From positions 226,907 to 290,906 of the forward strand of contig WQSX01000001.1 of assembly GCA_009787625.1 (NCBI GenBank): a DNA stretch of 64,000 bases, in the 5' to 3' direction. The translations under genes and the position numbers were made by a program. Source of the stretch: Oscillospiraceae bacterium. Lineage in GTDB: Bacteria; Bacillota; Clostridia; Oscillospirales; Oscillospiraceae. Below, piece by piece: positions 7,872-17,634 of the stretch. The notes beneath the pieces were generated by a model that did not search any database, was not told the origin of the DNA, and worked only from the letters and a program-made list of their open reading frames with translations. Position 1 is the first letter of the stretch, and each line of letters begins with the position of its first letter.

Positions 7872-9091
7872 TTTTTGCACAGAACTAAAACCTCTTTTAA
7901 CTGCAGAGTAACATAATCTTGCTCCGCTTCTGTCATTTGCACATAGAGCGGCAATGTCAGTGATAATCTGTCGCAAGCCCATGAGTTGGGGATAGCTTCG
8001 GGCTTTAATCCATAGAGTTTTTTATAGCATTCAAGTGTGTGTGATGCGTGTGTGCCTTGCCTTGTGGCTACGCCCCGTTTCTCTAACTCGGAAAGTAAGT
8101 TGTCTCTTTTCTCTCCGCCTTGTTCGGTGGTCAAACCGTCAAAATTTAGCATACAGACATAACTTTGGTATGTGTGGTAATAACCGTCAGGTTCTGTTGG
8201 AGTTGTAAGAATATCTAATCCTGCGAGCAATTCATTATATCTTGCAGCTTTTTCGCGGCGAGTTTTGAGTATAAAATCAAACTTTTCCATCTGCGCCAAC
8301 CCCATTGCGGCTTGAATATCGGTCATGCGGTAGTTATAGCCAATATCGTCAAATGCCGGAAGAAGAAAACCACCTGAGTTGTGTCTGGCTACTTCACTTG
8401 TAGATGCGCCGTGGCTACGCAGTCCACGCAGACGTTTGGCGAACTGCTCATTATCAGTCAAAATCATTCCGCCCTCGCCGGTGGTAATGCTTTTGCGGGG
8501 GTGAAAACTGATGCACGATGGATTGCCGAAACTTCCCTGGTTTTTCCCGGAAGCCTTTGCGCCCAAGGCACAGGCAGAATCTTCTATAATGAGTAACCCA
8601 TATTCATCGGCAATCTCAGTCAGCGCAGGTATATCGGCACAGAGTCCAAATTGATGCACAGCCAAGATGGCGGTCAGAGTCGTGCCGTCTGTTTTGTGAA
8701 CGAGACTATCACCTCGCTGTGAATAATTCATCTCGATAAACTGCTTTACAGAATTAGGGTCAATGCAAAAAGTTTCCCTAAAAATGTCAACAAAGCGTGG
8801 ATTCGCGCCTGTGTGGGCAATTGAATTCGCACTTGCCACAAATGTAAATGATGGAACAATCACATCCTGTCCGGAACTGATTCCAAGGGCAAACAATGTG
8901 AGGTGCAGTGCAGTTGTACAAGATGTTGTGGCGATGCCGTGAGCTATGCCCTCATGTTTTGCAACAGCACTTTCAAATTCAGCGACCTTGGGACCCTGCG
9001 CAACCCAACCACTTGCCACAACCTTAGCCATCTCCTCAGCTTCGCGGTGGTCGGTGTATGGAATTATAACAGGAATATTCATTTCACTCAC
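7868..9091 (-). CDS. DegT/DnrJ/EryC1/StrS aminotransferase (second copy)
   Basis: 407 residues. PLP-dependent aminotransferase with IATTSCTTALHLTLFALG near 55-70 and the PLP lysine in SFHPRKSITTGEGG near residue 200; this form of the motif is typical of perosamine/4-amino-sugar aminotransferases. It starts at a GTG whose GTGA overlaps the TGA of the glycosyltransferase gene, with AAGGAG seven bases ahead, so translation is coupled. It differs clearly from the WbpE-like copy at 4407 and likely serves a different sugar, paired with the epimerase/dehydratase just downstream. Confidence 0.87.
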   Translation of the reverse strand: MSEMNIPVIIPYTDHREAEEMAKVVASGWVAQGPKVAEFESAVAKHEGIAHGIATTSCTTALHLTLFALGISSGQDVIVPSFTFVASANSIAHTGANPRFVDIFRETFCIDPNSVKQFIEMNYSQRGDSLVHKTDGTTLTAILAVHQFGLCADIPALTEIADEYGLLIIEDSACALGAKASGKNQGSFGNPSCISFHPRKSITTGEGGMILTDNEQFAKRLRGLRSHGASTSEVARHNSGGFLLPAFDDIGYNYRMTDIQAAMGLAQMEKFDFILKTRREKAARYNELLAGLDILTTPTEPDGYYHTYQSYVCMLNFDGLTTEQGGEKRDNLLSELEKRGVATRQGTHASHTLECYKKLYGLKPEAIPNSWACDRLSLTLPLYVQMTEAEQDYVTLQLKEVLVLCKN

Positions 9092-10032
9092 GCCGTATCT
9101 CCTTTAGGAAGTTCTTCGACAGTATCAATGATAAAAACAGGGCGGTTACGCGATGCATCCAGAGTACGCCAAATATACTCGGCAACAACACTGAGAGAAA
9201 AGTTCGTAAGTCCAAATCCAACCAACAGAACACTGACAAGCGTGGGGAAACCTGCGTCAAAATCAACAAACCCCGTGAGCCGAGCGATCACAATCCAAAG
9301 CGCATATATTACCCCGGCAAGAAAGAGTAAAATACCCATCAAACTTATAACCCTGATAGGCGTGTAAGAAAAGGCGACAAATGAATCTATAAAAAGCTTG
9401 ACACGCTTGGAAAAAGTCCACTTAGATTGCCCTTTATGGCGCTGATTTAAAGAGACATCAATACTGGTGCGTTTAAAGCCAAAGCTGCAAATTTGCAAGA
9501 AAATCGATGAGTTGTTTTCAGCGTTATTGCAAATTTGCTCTTTCACTTTTTTGCTGAACAAAATATTGTTCGCACCACCTGCGGGATAATCTTTTATGGC
9601 GTATTTGCGTATGAGTGAGGTGTACAAATTAGAAAAAAGTCTCTCAAAAAAAGGAATTTGCACAGACGCTTTACGCGCCATGACAATATCGTAACCCTCT
9701 AAAGATTTGCTAAACATCTCATCAATCATTGAAAACGGCTCCTGCAAATCCGCAGAAAAAAACATGGTGTACTTGCCGCTTGCCTGAGTGATTCCCGCTC
9801 TGATTGCTGCGTGGGAACCGAAATTCTTAGACAGGCGAATGAGTCTGACTTTAACATTTTGTGGATTCATTTTTCTGAGAATCTCCACAGAGGAGTCAGT
9901 AGAGCCATCATCGACAAAAACAGCTTCGATGGCGAAGCTTTGGGTATGGGCATATTCATCCAGTTGCGACATAAGCTCGCCCAGATTTTCTTCTTCATTT
10001 AAAAACGGAATAACTAAAGATACATCTATCAT
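9088..10032 (-). CDS. Family 2 glycosyltransferase, GtrB/DPM-like, with C-terminal membrane segments
   Basis: 314 residues. The GT-A catalytic part shows SLVIPFLNEEENL, FVDDGSTDSS and SADLQEP (DxD-like), followed by a hydrophobic C-terminus with two transmembrane segments (about 230-255 and 270-295). This is the layout of bactoprenol glucosyltransferases (GtrB) and dolichol-phosphate mannosyl synthases, which load a hexose on undecaprenyl phosphate. Its neighbour upstream is a GtrII-like membrane glycosyltransferase, the natural acceptor of such a lipid-linked hexose. A GtrA-type flippase is not seen nearby. Confidence 0.87.
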   Translation of the reverse strand: MIDVSLVIPFLNEEENLGELMSQLDEYAHTQSFAIEAVFVDDGSTDSSVEILRKMNPQNVKVRLIRLSKNFGSHAAIRAGITQASGKYTMFFSADLQEPFSMIDEMFSKSLEGYDIVMARKASVQIPFFERLFSNLYTSLIRKYAIKDYPAGGANNILFSKKVKEQICNNAENNSSIFLQICSFGFKRTSIDVSLNQRHKGQSKWTFSKRVKLFIDSFVAFSYTPIRVISLMGILLFLAGVIYALWIVIARLTGFVDFDAGFPTLVSVLLVGFGLTNFSLSVVAEYIWRTLDASRNRPVFIIDTVEELPKGDTA

Positions 10033-10052
10033 TAAGCATTACTCCCCAGCAT

Positions 10053-12272
10053 CTAATCCCACGCAGACGGGCCGAGCCTTACTATGATATATTCGTCAAA
10101 CTCTCTGACAAAACCGTAATGAGGCCAATTTGGCATACCTAACATTCTAAACTGGAGTTCAGCCGTATCAACATGTACAGGACGAGTTATCGGGAAATGA
10201 TGTGCTTCAAAAAAGGCGTGAATCCAACTCGTGTAAAGCTCATGATATGGTGTGTCGCGTGAAACATCAAATATCGAAAGCCCTGCAAACTCCATAGCAA
10301 TCAATGGATTTGGCGCATGACCGATAAAGAGTATAGGTCTTTCCTCGCCTATTCCTATCTCTTGGACAATAGAGTGCATTATCATAACATCTCGCTGATA
10401 ACGCTGATAATCCAAGTTAAAAGTATTATTCATTTCCCTTGACTGGAAGAAAACAACCCAGACAACCAATAAGATTGCTAAATATTTGAACTTAAAATTA
10501 AACCTGCCCTTTGAAATCTCTATGTTTTTTATCACCAAGTATAATAGCGACGACACAAAAGCAATTAAGAAGAAGAACGTTAAAATCATTCTGTAAGGAG
10601 GGAAAAGACTACCGATTATAAAGTGCATACTAAACGCAGACAACGCAATTGCAAGGGAGAGTAGCAGTAGCGTAGGCTTTTTCTTAGCTAGTGTAAAGAT
10701 AAGCCCAATAATGATTAAAACTACAGTGGCAATCCAAATTATAGTGTCAATTTCACTACCTGCCATTGGCCTGAGAATACGTTGGTTAAAGAACAGCAGC
10801 GTAAAACTGACAATTGACCTGATAAGCGAGAATACGGTGGTTCTGTTGTGGGTGACGAAACCATCGACATAATATAAATGCTCAATGTCAAAAATATATT
10901 GGAAAAAGACGACACCGCCCCACCAAAACAGAAGTCCCATGCCGACAATAACCAAGAGTTTGAGCGACCGTACTACAAGCCCTGTGAATTCTTTATCCTC
11001 TTTAGTGACAAGGTAGTGGATAAACAAAAGCGAAAAACCACTCATCAAAAATAACATGATAGTTATTTCATAAAAAGCAGTTGAATATCCTAAAATTAAT
11101 AAAGCAGGAATGGAGTATAGAAAACTCCTTTTCTCAATAAACCACTTTGCAGCGAAGTAAATACTGAGAGAAGTTAAGAGGAAAATCAACCCGACTTCCA
11201 CTGTTGCGACGGTGAAGATGAATAGATTGGCAATCCACGGGAAAGAAATTGCCGTACTTGCAAAAATTGCAGACGCCTTATCATCAAATCTTCCACCGGA
11301 ATATCTTCTTAGCAAGCCACAAATCAGCGTTATGCCTATCACCATAAAAATCAGACCGATAAAAGCACGCCAGAAAGGCAACAGCGAATATGTATTGAAA
11401 ATATTGAGGAGTGGTACATATCCCCACCGTCCGGCGGCGATTAAAACACCGTGCTCCATGAAAGTAGATTCAAAAAGAGCATCATCAATGACAATTGTGC
11501 GGTTTGTGAGCATAAAACCGTAGCACAGAGTCACAACCGTAGTAACGCATATCCAATAGAATCGGCTATGCCTAAAAAGCCCCACGAAACCTGCGTACTC
11601 AGGGTTATTCTTGTCGGCTACCACACCACCGACAATATCGTTTACAACGTAATCATTCAAAATCATCCGTGCATGTTTGACGATATGCCGCTTGAAAAAG
11701 TAAAGATAGAGCAAGACAGAGCCCATTATTGTGAGTGCGGAGAATGTAACCCAAAACATCCAAGATAAGACGGCGTAGTTTGCAAGTGAAACCTCGTTGA
11801 CAATCATAGAAACATCTCGTTGGTCGGTTAAATCCAACCTAAGGGTGGAATAGGTTGTATTTGGCAGGGAAACTAAGTTAGCGCCGTTTGTGAGTACAAA
11901 TCGTACCGAATTCGCCTCAGTAAAATAATCATTTCCGTATGCAAAAAAAATCTGAGCCATTGCCCCATCAATGCTGAGTCCGCTGACATCAATGGTTATC
12001 ATATCTCCCGCAAACAGTGGGTTAGTCCGCAGCACAATCCACGGGTCGGTTGATGTGGAACGAATAACACCATTTTCAAGCAGTTCAAAGTCTTTTAGTT
12101 CTCGATATAACTCATCTTGGGAAAATGTATGTGACACCCTATTGCCGGGTGTAAGTCCTGGGGTGAAAGTGCCTGTAAAAATGAAAGAAAGTATCGAAAA
12201 AAGAGCTAATATAGCAAGAATAAGGCATATTACGAATACTATTACTTTGCCTAAGCCGGAAATCTTAATCAT
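10053..12272 (-). CDS. GtrII-like polytopic membrane glycosyltransferase
   Basis: 739 residues with an N-terminal membrane anchor, a soluble extracytoplasmic-type region (about 35-160) and then roughly a dozen transmembrane helices. The segment TIVIDDALFESTFMEHG near 260 and the helical pattern after it match the GtrII glucosyltransferase family (PF14264), which uses undecaprenyl-phospho-hexose to decorate a polymer outside the cell. ATG at 12272 is preferred over a GTG two codons earlier because AGGTGAG sits seven bases before it. It is paired with the GtrB-like gene 20 bases downstream. Confidence 0.8.
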   Translation of the reverse strand: MIKISGLGKVIVFVICLILAILALFSILSFIFTGTFTPGLTPGNRVSHTFSQDELYRELKDFELLENGVIRSTSTDPWIVLRTNPLFAGDMITIDVSGLSIDGAMAQIFFAYGNDYFTEANSVRFVLTNGANLVSLPNTTYSTLRLDLTDQRDVSMIVNEVSLANYAVLSWMFWVTFSALTIMGSVLLYLYFFKRHIVKHARMILNDYVVNDIVGGVVADKNNPEYAGFVGLFRHSRFYWICVTTVVTLCYGFMLTNRTIVIDDALFESTFMEHGVLIAAGRWGYVPLLNIFNTYSLLPFWRAFIGLIFMVIGITLICGLLRRYSGGRFDDKASAIFASTAISFPWIANLFIFTVATVEVGLIFLLTSLSIYFAAKWFIEKRSFLYSIPALLILGYSTAFYEITIMLFLMSGFSLLFIHYLVTKEDKEFTGLVVRSLKLLVIVGMGLLFWWGGVVFFQYIFDIEHLYYVDGFVTHNRTTVFSLIRSIVSFTLLFFNQRILRPMAGSEIDTIIWIATVVLIIIGLIFTLAKKKPTLLLLSLAIALSAFSMHFIIGSLFPPYRMILTFFFLIAFVSSLLYLVIKNIEISKGRFNFKFKYLAILLVVWVVFFQSREMNNTFNLDYQRYQRDVMIMHSIVQEIGIGEERPILFIGHAPNPLIAMEFAGLSIFDVSRDTPYHELYTSWIHAFFEAHHFPITRPVHVDTAELQFRMLGMPNWPHYGFVREFDEYIIVRLGPSAWD

Positions 12273-12318
12273 ACCCACTCACCTAAATATTTCATAACGT
12301 GATTTCTAATCAGTAATT

Positions 12319-13188
12319 CTACCTTACTTCCCCCAAAAAGTCAATTAAAAACCGTTTTGTCGCATCGCCGAAGTCGGGTAGTCGGTTAAACCCGCCATTA
12401 TCCAAACAGAGCTTGGAAAGCCTGGAGTTTTGCGGTCTGACCGCCTTGGTGGGATACTCAGCTGTAGTAATGTGGTTTATTTTGCAATTATTGCCGCTCA
12501 GCTCCATAATTAGCTCGGCAAATTCTGCCCAAGAGCAAAAGCCCTCGTTTGTTGCGTGATACACCCCGTACTTACCCGAAAGAGCCATGTCACACAGCAA
12601 AGTTGCGAGGTCGGGAGTGTAGGTAGGGCTACCAACTTGGTCGCTTACGACACTCAGCTCATCGCGAGTTTCAGCGAGCTTTAGCATGGTCTTGACAAAG
12701 TTATTACCTGTTTTGCCAAACACCCAAGAAATACGCACAATGTAGAGCTTTTCTAAAATTTTATGTGCAGACTCTTCACCCGCAAGCTTACTTTTACCAT
12801 AGATAGAAACAGCTTCGGTGGGGGAATCTGTCTCATAAGGCTCATCCCCATCGCCTTTAAAAACGTAATCAGTGCTGATATAAATCATCTCAGCGTCAAT
12901 TTCACGAGCGGCAAGAGCAAGGTGCTCAGTGCCGCTGACATTAACCTTAAAGCACAACTCGCTCTCATCTTCGGCTTTGTCAACAGCAGTATAAGCCGCA
13001 CAATGAATAATGCTCTTAGGCTGTTTTAAGCGTATATACTCAAAAACAGCCTCTTTATTTGTAATATCAAGCACGTCAACACCGGGTGCAGACACCATAT
13101 CAACACCCATGCAACGGAGCTTGCGCCTATTAAGTTCAGCGACAACATCAGACCCAAGTTGCCCAACAGCACCTGTAACTAAAATCAT
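12319..13188 (-). CDS. rfbD: dTDP-4-dehydrorhamnose reductase
   Basis: 289 residues of the RmlD family: ILVTGAVGQLGSDV at the N-terminus, STDYVFKGD near 118-126, the YGKSK catalytic pair, and RISWVFGKTGNNFVKTML. It catalyses the last, NADPH-dependent step to dTDP-L-rhamnose. It is the fourth gene in a compact rfbA-C-B-D run on the minus strand, separated from rfbB by 23 bases. Confidence 0.93.
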   Translation of the reverse strand: MILVTGAVGQLGSDVVAELNRRKLRCMGVDMVSAPGVDVLDITNKEAVFEYIRLKQPKSIIHCAAYTAVDKAEDESELCFKVNVSGTEHLALAAREIDAEMIYISTDYVFKGDGDEPYETDSPTEAVSIYGKSKLAGEESAHKILEKLYIVRISWVFGKTGNNFVKTMLKLAETRDELSVVSDQVGSPTYTPDLATLLCDMALSGKYGVYHATNEGFCSWAEFAELIMELSGNNCKINHITTAEYPTKAVRPQNSRLSKLCLDNGGFNRLPDFGDATKRFLIDFLGEVR

Positions 13189-13211
13189 GTTTCCCCCAAT
13201 ATAACTTGAGT

Positions 13212-14231
13212 CTACCGGTCCCCGTACATTTTGTCATAGTAATTTTGATATTCGCCATCGAGAACATTTTGCCACCAGCTCTCGTTATTTTGGTACCACT
13301 CTATTGTAAGGCTAAGCCCGTCCTCAAAGTTGGTCTCAGGGAGCCACCCAAGCTCATTATTCATTTTTGCAGGGTCAATGCCGTAACGCATATCATGCCC
13401 CGGACGGTCTGTGACATAGTTAATCAGAGACTCAGATTTATCCAGTTGCTTTAAAATTGCCTTGACGACGTCAATATTGGTGCGCTCGTTGTGCCCGCCG
13501 ATGTTGTACACTTCACCCGGTGTGCCGTTTCTTACAATCAAGTTAATGGCGCGACAGTGGTCGATAACATAGAGCCAGTCGCGCACATTTTCGCCCTTGC
13601 CATAGACCGGCAAACTCTTATCCTGCATGGCATTGATAAGCATGAGTGGAATTAGTTTTTCGGGGAAATGGTAGGGGCCGTAGTTATTACTGCAACGAGA
13701 AATGGTTATAGGCATTTTATAGGTGCGAGCGTAGGCTTGACAGAGCAAATCCGCTCCCGCCTTAGAAGCGGAGTACGGGCTGGATGTGTGTATTGGGGTC
13801 TCCTCGGTGAATAGTAAATCAGGTCTGTCGAGTGGTAAATCACCATAGACTTCATCTGTGGAAACTTGATGATACCTCTTTACACCAAATTCACGAGCGG
13901 CATCTAAGAGTACCTGTGTACCGAGAATATTCGTTCTCAGGAAAATGCCGGGATCTTCAATACTTCTGTCAACATGGCTCTCAGCAGCAAAGTTTATGAC
14001 AACATCAGGCTTGTGCTTTTCAAAAATTGCCTTAATAGCTGGAGCATCGGCAATATCAGCCCTCTCGAAATGAAAGTTTTCATGGTCAAAAATCGGAAAA
14101 AGAGTCTCCATGTTTCCTGCATAAGTGAGTTTATCCACGCAAATTATTATGTCCTCGGGGTGTCTATCTAATGTATCGTGAATAAAATTCCCACCAATAA
14201 ATCCTGCACCACCTGTAGCAAGTATTCTCAT
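13212..14231 (-). CDS. rfbB: dTDP-glucose 4,6-dehydratase
   Basis: 339 residues. [38 protein letters not shown], catalytic YSASKAGAD and RCSNNYGPYHFPEKLIPL are all hallmarks of RmlB. It converts dTDP-glucose to the 4-keto-6-deoxy intermediate with bound NAD. Its ATG overlaps the TGA of rfbC by four bases, and GAAAGGA lies eight bases upstream. Confidence 0.95.
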   Translation of the reverse strand: MRILATGGAGFIGGNFIHDTLDRHPEDIIICVDKLTYAGNMETLFPIFDHENFHFERADIADAPAIKAIFEKHKPDVVINFAAESHVDRSIEDPGIFLRTNILGTQVLLDAAREFGVKRYHQVSTDEVYGDLPLDRPDLLFTEETPIHTSSPYSASKAGADLLCQAYARTYKMPITISRCSNNYGPYHFPEKLIPLMLINAMQDKSLPVYGKGENVRDWLYVIDHCRAINLIVRNGTPGEVYNIGGHNERTNIDVVKAILKQLDKSESLINYVTDRPGHDMRYGIDPAKMNNELGWLPETNFEDGLSLTIEWYQNNESWWQNVLDGEYQNYYDKMYGDR

Positions 14232-14761
14232 AATGTAATTCCTTTCAGTAATGGTAACGTCTTATCTTTCTCTGATAAAATAGGCTGCTCCGCTCCCCAA
14301 TCTATCCCAATCTCAGGATCAGACCATAAAATCCCGGAGTCGTGCTCAGGGCTGTAATAATTATCCGCTTTATATATTATCTCAGAATTATCCGTGAGTG
14401 TAATAAAGCCGTGTCCAAAACCGCGCGGCACAAAAAGTTGCTTGTTGTTTTCGGCCGACAATTCGACGCCAACCCACTGTTTAAAAGTGTTGCTGTTTGG
14501 GCGCAAATCCACGGCGAAATCCATAATCGCTCCACGGCTGCAACGCAGAAGTTTAGCTTGTGCCATCGGTGGATTTTGGAAATGGATACCTCGGAGAGTG
14601 CCTTTAAGGGCGGAAAAGCTGTGGTTGTCCTGCACAAAATCGGCTTCAATCTCAGGAGTTTTTATTTTGCTGTAGGTCTCCATAAACCATCCGCGCGCAT
14701 CACCAAAAACTTTTGGCTCAATAATAAAAACGCCGCTCAGTTTAGTTTCTGTAACTGTCAT
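14228..14761 (-). CDS. rfbC: dTDP-4-dehydrorhamnose 3,5-epimerase
   Basis: 177-residue cupin of the RmlC family. [21 protein letters not shown] at the N-terminus is the usual entry; [19 protein letters not shown] carries the catalytic His, and [11 protein letters not shown] is the conserved cupin turn. It epimerises C3 and C5 of the 4-keto sugar. Four-base ATGA overlaps tie it to both rfbA and rfbB, so the set is translated as one unit. Confidence 0.95.
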   Translation of the reverse strand: MTVTETKLSGVFIIEPKVFGDARGWFMETYSKIKTPEIEADFVQDNHSFSALKGTLRGIHFQNPPMAQAKLLRCSRGAIMDFAVDLRPNSNTFKQWVGVELSAENNKQLFVPRGFGHGFITLTDNSEIIYKADNYYSPEHDSGILWSDPEIGIDWGAEQPILSEKDKTLPLLKGITL

Positions 14762-15633
14762 TTAATTTTACCGCTCAAAACTTTCTTTAAATATTCGCCG
14801 TATGGAGATTTGCCGTAACCCACTGCCAGCTTTTCAAGCTGTGCGGAATCAATAAAGCCCATACGAAAGGCAATCTCTTCCATAGCAGAAATTTTAATGC
14901 TCTGCCTTTTTTCAACAGCCATTATGAAGTTGGAGGCATCCACAAGGCTGTCTATTGTTCCCGTATCGAGCCACGCATAACCGCGCCCAAGAAGCCTTAC
15001 TTCCAGTTCATCGTTTTCGAGGTAAATGCGGTTTAAATCGGTGATTTCAAGCTCTCCGCGGGCACTGGGCTTTAAACTCTTTGCATACTCAACACATTTA
15101 TTATCATAGAAGTATAGCCCCGTGACGGCGTAGTTTGATTTGGGTTCTTTTGGTTTCTCTTCAAGGCTGATTGCTTTATTATTTTCGTCAAACTCGACAA
15201 CCCCAAACCTCTCAGGGTCGTCGACATAATATCCGAATACGGTAGCACCTTTTGATTTTGCCGCTGACACTTGGAGCATACTGGAAAAACCGTTGCCGTA
15301 AAAGATGTTGTCGCCCAAAATCATGGCGCACTTATCAGAGCCTATAAATTCTTCCCCAAGGATAAAAGCCTGAGCAAGCCCATCGGGTGAGGGCTGGACT
15401 TTGTAAGACAGGTTAATCCCCATTCCGTTTCCATCTCCGAGAAGCCTCTCAAAATTCGGCAAATCTTCAGGAGTTGAAATAATCAAAATATCACGAATCC
15501 CCGCAAGCATAAGAGTGGAGAGCGGGTAATAAATCATAGGCTTGTCATAAACCGCAAGAAGCTGTTTGCTGGTGACCTGCGTTAGTGGATAGAGCCGTGT
15601 TCCGGCACCCCCCGCAAGAACAATACCTTTCAT
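14758..15633 (-). CDS. rfbA: Glucose-1-phosphate thymidylyltransferase
   Basis: 291 residues. [16 protein letters not shown] at the start is the nucleotidyltransferase signature, followed by [18 protein letters not shown] and [10 protein letters not shown], typical of RmlA. It makes dTDP-glucose, the first step to dTDP-rhamnose. A longer frame to 15681 contains the leader GAAAGGATTGGTCATTTAT, which supplies the Shine-Dalgarno 12 bases before the ATG at 15633. It is the first gene of the rfbACBD set. Confidence 0.95.
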   Translation of the reverse strand: MKGIVLAGGAGTRLYPLTQVTSKQLLAVYDKPMIYYPLSTLMLAGIRDILIISTPEDLPNFERLLGDGNGMGINLSYKVQPSPDGLAQAFILGEEFIGSDKCAMILGDNIFYGNGFSSMLQVSAAKSKGATVFGYYVDDPERFGVVEFDENNKAISLEEKPKEPKSNYAVTGLYFYDNKCVEYAKSLKPSARGELEITDLNRIYLENDELEVRLLGRGYAWLDTGTIDSLVDASNFIMAVEKRQSIKISAMEEIAFRMGFIDSAQLEKLAVGYGKSPYGEYLKKVLSGKIK

Positions 15634-15677
15634 ATAAATGACCAATCCTTTCAGTTTTTTAATATTCAATACCCCCC

Positions 15678-15775
15678 GCATATGACGGGCGATTTACCCT
15701 GATTTTTCGGGAGCCACCGGGATCTACACCGCTGTTCTCCCGAAAAACCAGTGCAAACTGCCCGTCATCTGCTAG
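15678..15775 (-). repeat. Hairpin element C of a five-copy family
   Basis: Outer arms GATGACGGGC and GCCCGTCAT; inner stem TTTTTCGGGAG/CTCCCGAAAAA; apical loop AACAGCGGTGTAGATCCCGG. Compared with A and B both the outer and inner stems have changed on both sides so that pairing is kept, the strongest single sign of selection for structure. It begins 21 bases after the stop of the downstream-numbered glycosyltransferase and precedes rfbA. Confidence 0.87.
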
Positions 15776-15796
15776 ATGGTGAATAGATACATTGTG

Positions 15797-16648
15797 TTAT
15801 AAAAATGACTTGCCCATTCCGTCAACGTAGCCTTTACAAAATGCTCTGAGTCGAGCAAATCGTCTTGGTTCATAGATAAATTTTGCGATAAACGAAAAAA
15901 TCAAGTAAAAATAGAAGTAACGGGGTCTATTGTCAAATTTGCCGCCATATTTACGAACCATAAACAGCGAATTTCTTGTCTGATAATAGACACGGACAGG
16001 GGAATATCCTCTCTGAGTGTAGACTTTCCATAAAAAACGCCTGCGTGACGACTCGGCACCAAATTCCTGAAAAATCTCAGCAGAGCCGGCTTTTATTATT
16101 TTATAGCCAAAATCTTTGAGGCGGAGGCACATCTCGTGGTCAACATGGTCGATAAAGAGTTTTTCGGTGAAACCACCGTGTTCCAAGACAGCTTTCACAT
16201 TGGTCAAACTGCCTGCCGTAATGCACATATTAATCTCTCTAAAACCATTAAAAGGCTCGTCATCCGAGGTGTTTGCTTTATGAGTTCTCCTATCCACTAC
16301 ACGGGGTGCAACCACAGCTATATTATCGTAATGCTCTTCGGCTGTCAATAGCTGAGCGACCATTTCATCGTTACACACAGAATCGTCATCAAGTGTCAAA
16401 ATCCACTCAAATCCATGAATTTCAGCTTGCGAGAGGAGTTGATTTAAAGCTCCTGCCATTCCTATATTTTCAGAGTTTAGAGTCCAAATAACAGGCAAGT
16501 CGGAAAAAGCGTCTTTAAGCTCCAAAATATTTGATGAGGCATTATCAGCAATGAAAATTTGTCCAACCTGACTCAAAACAGACTCAACATTTTTTTTAAG
16601 ACCGGAAATATCAGGATTATATGAAACTATCCCCGCACAAACACTCAT
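15797..16648 (-). CDS. Family 2 glycosyltransferase (rhamnosyltransferase-like)
   Basis: 283 residues. AGIVSYNPDISGL at the N-terminus, LTLDDDSVC (the metal-binding DxD region) near residue 90, and KLFIDHVDHEMCLRLKDFGY are those of the GT2 rhamnosyltransferase group. It probably adds dTDP-L-rhamnose, made by the adjacent rfb genes, to the growing lipid-linked oligosaccharide. A hydrophobic or aromatic stretch near the C-terminus (FYFYLIFSFIAKF) may sit on the membrane. The start has the recurrent leader with a 12-base spacer. Confidence 0.85.
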   Translation of the reverse strand: MSVCAGIVSYNPDISGLKKNVESVLSQVGQIFIADNASSNILELKDAFSDLPVIWTLNSENIGMAGALNQLLSQAEIHGFEWILTLDDDSVCNDEMVAQLLTAEEHYDNIAVVAPRVVDRRTHKANTSDDEPFNGFREINMCITAGSLTNVKAVLEHGGFTEKLFIDHVDHEMCLRLKDFGYKIIKAGSAEIFQEFGAESSRRRFLWKVYTQRGYSPVRVYYQTRNSLFMVRKYGGKFDNRPRYFYFYLIFSFIAKFIYEPRRFARLRAFCKGYVDGMGKSFL

Positions 16649-16698
16649 GCAGATGACCAGTCCTTTCCTAAGTTCTTAAGGCACAAAACGACCATTCC

Positions 16699-17634
16699 TC
16701 ATCCGAACAAAATGACAATAATCTGTGCAACTTTGCGGGCAAATCCGCACAAAAACGTATTGTATTTGATAAGTGAAACAATTTTACCGAATCTCGACCG
16801 CCTTGACATAAACGCATGGGCTGATAAAAGCTCAAGCTGAACACCGTTTAATTGGTCTGAGTATATCTTTAAAAAACTTCTTGTCTGCCTGTAAGAATCG
16901 TTGAGTTTGCCCGACATAATGCCGATATTCGACAAAACATACCTGATGTATCGGGGTGAGAGAACGTTTTTTGCGCCAACGCTGTTGAGTTCGTGTTGGC
17001 GGTACAGCACAGTTTGACCTTCAATACTGCCGATTTCACCGAAAGTGGCGGCGACAAGCGATATCCACCAGTCATGCATGACCATAAAATCAGGTGCGGC
17101 AGTAAAGTGTTCAGCTAACGCACGATTATACATGATAGTGCAACCCGTGGCGACATTCATTGCCACTAAATTGTTAAGCCTGTTAAACTTGTAGTCGAGG
17201 TTAGCCATGGTTTTGTACGATTCGGAAACAATATGCAAATTTTCGTTTGTCACAGCCAAATCGGTGTGAACCATTAAAGGAGTATCTCTGCCGTGAAGTT
17301 GCTCCATTTCAAGCATTCGTTCATAGGTGAGTTCTATCTTATCATCCATCCAAACGTCGTCTTGGTCGCAGAGCATTATATAATCGTTACGAACTCGCAC
17401 AATTTGGCTGATAAAGTTGTGGTGAGCTCCGCCTGTATTTACAGCATTTTGTTCAATAAAAACAGTCTCAGGGTAACGCCTTGCATAGTCAGAGATAATA
17501 GCAAAAGTGTTGTCGGTGGACAAATCGTCGAATATAAACAGCCTAAAATCTTTGTAGGACTGCGATAATATGGAATCTATCTGTTCGGCGATGAATCTTT
17601 CACCGTTGTATGTAGTGAGAATAATGGAAATCAT
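16699..17634 (-). CDS. Family 2 glycosyltransferase
   Basis: 311 residues. ISIILTTYNGERFIAEQIDSIL, IFDDLSTDNTF and MLCDQDDVWMDDK are the classical GT2 rhamnosyltransferase/EPS glycosyltransferase motifs, with CDQDD the metal-binding site. ATGATT overlaps the TGA of the upstream glycosylphosphotransferase by four bases. Likely adds the second sugar to the lipid carrier in the cytoplasm. Confidence 0.87.
   Translation of the reverse strand: MISIILTTYNGERFIAEQIDSILSQSYKDFRLFIFDDLSTDNTFAIISDYARRYPETVFIEQNAVNTGGAHHNFISQIVRVRNDYIMLCDQDDVWMDDKIELTYERMLEMEQLHGRDTPLMVHTDLAVTNENLHIVSESYKTMANLDYKFNRLNNLVAMNVATGCTIMYNRALAEHFTAAPDFMVMHDWWISLVAATFGEIGSIEGQTVLYRQHELNSVGAKNVLSPRYIRYVLSNIGIMSGKLNDSYRQTRSFLKIYSDQLNGVQLELLSAHAFMSRRSRFGKIVSLIKYNTFLCGFARKVAQIIVILFG

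Noticed and set aside
8903..9367. 154-codon plus-strand frame opposite the aminotransferase and glycosyltransferase genes
   Set aside because: Spans the coupled start/stop of two certain genes and shows no protein family features.
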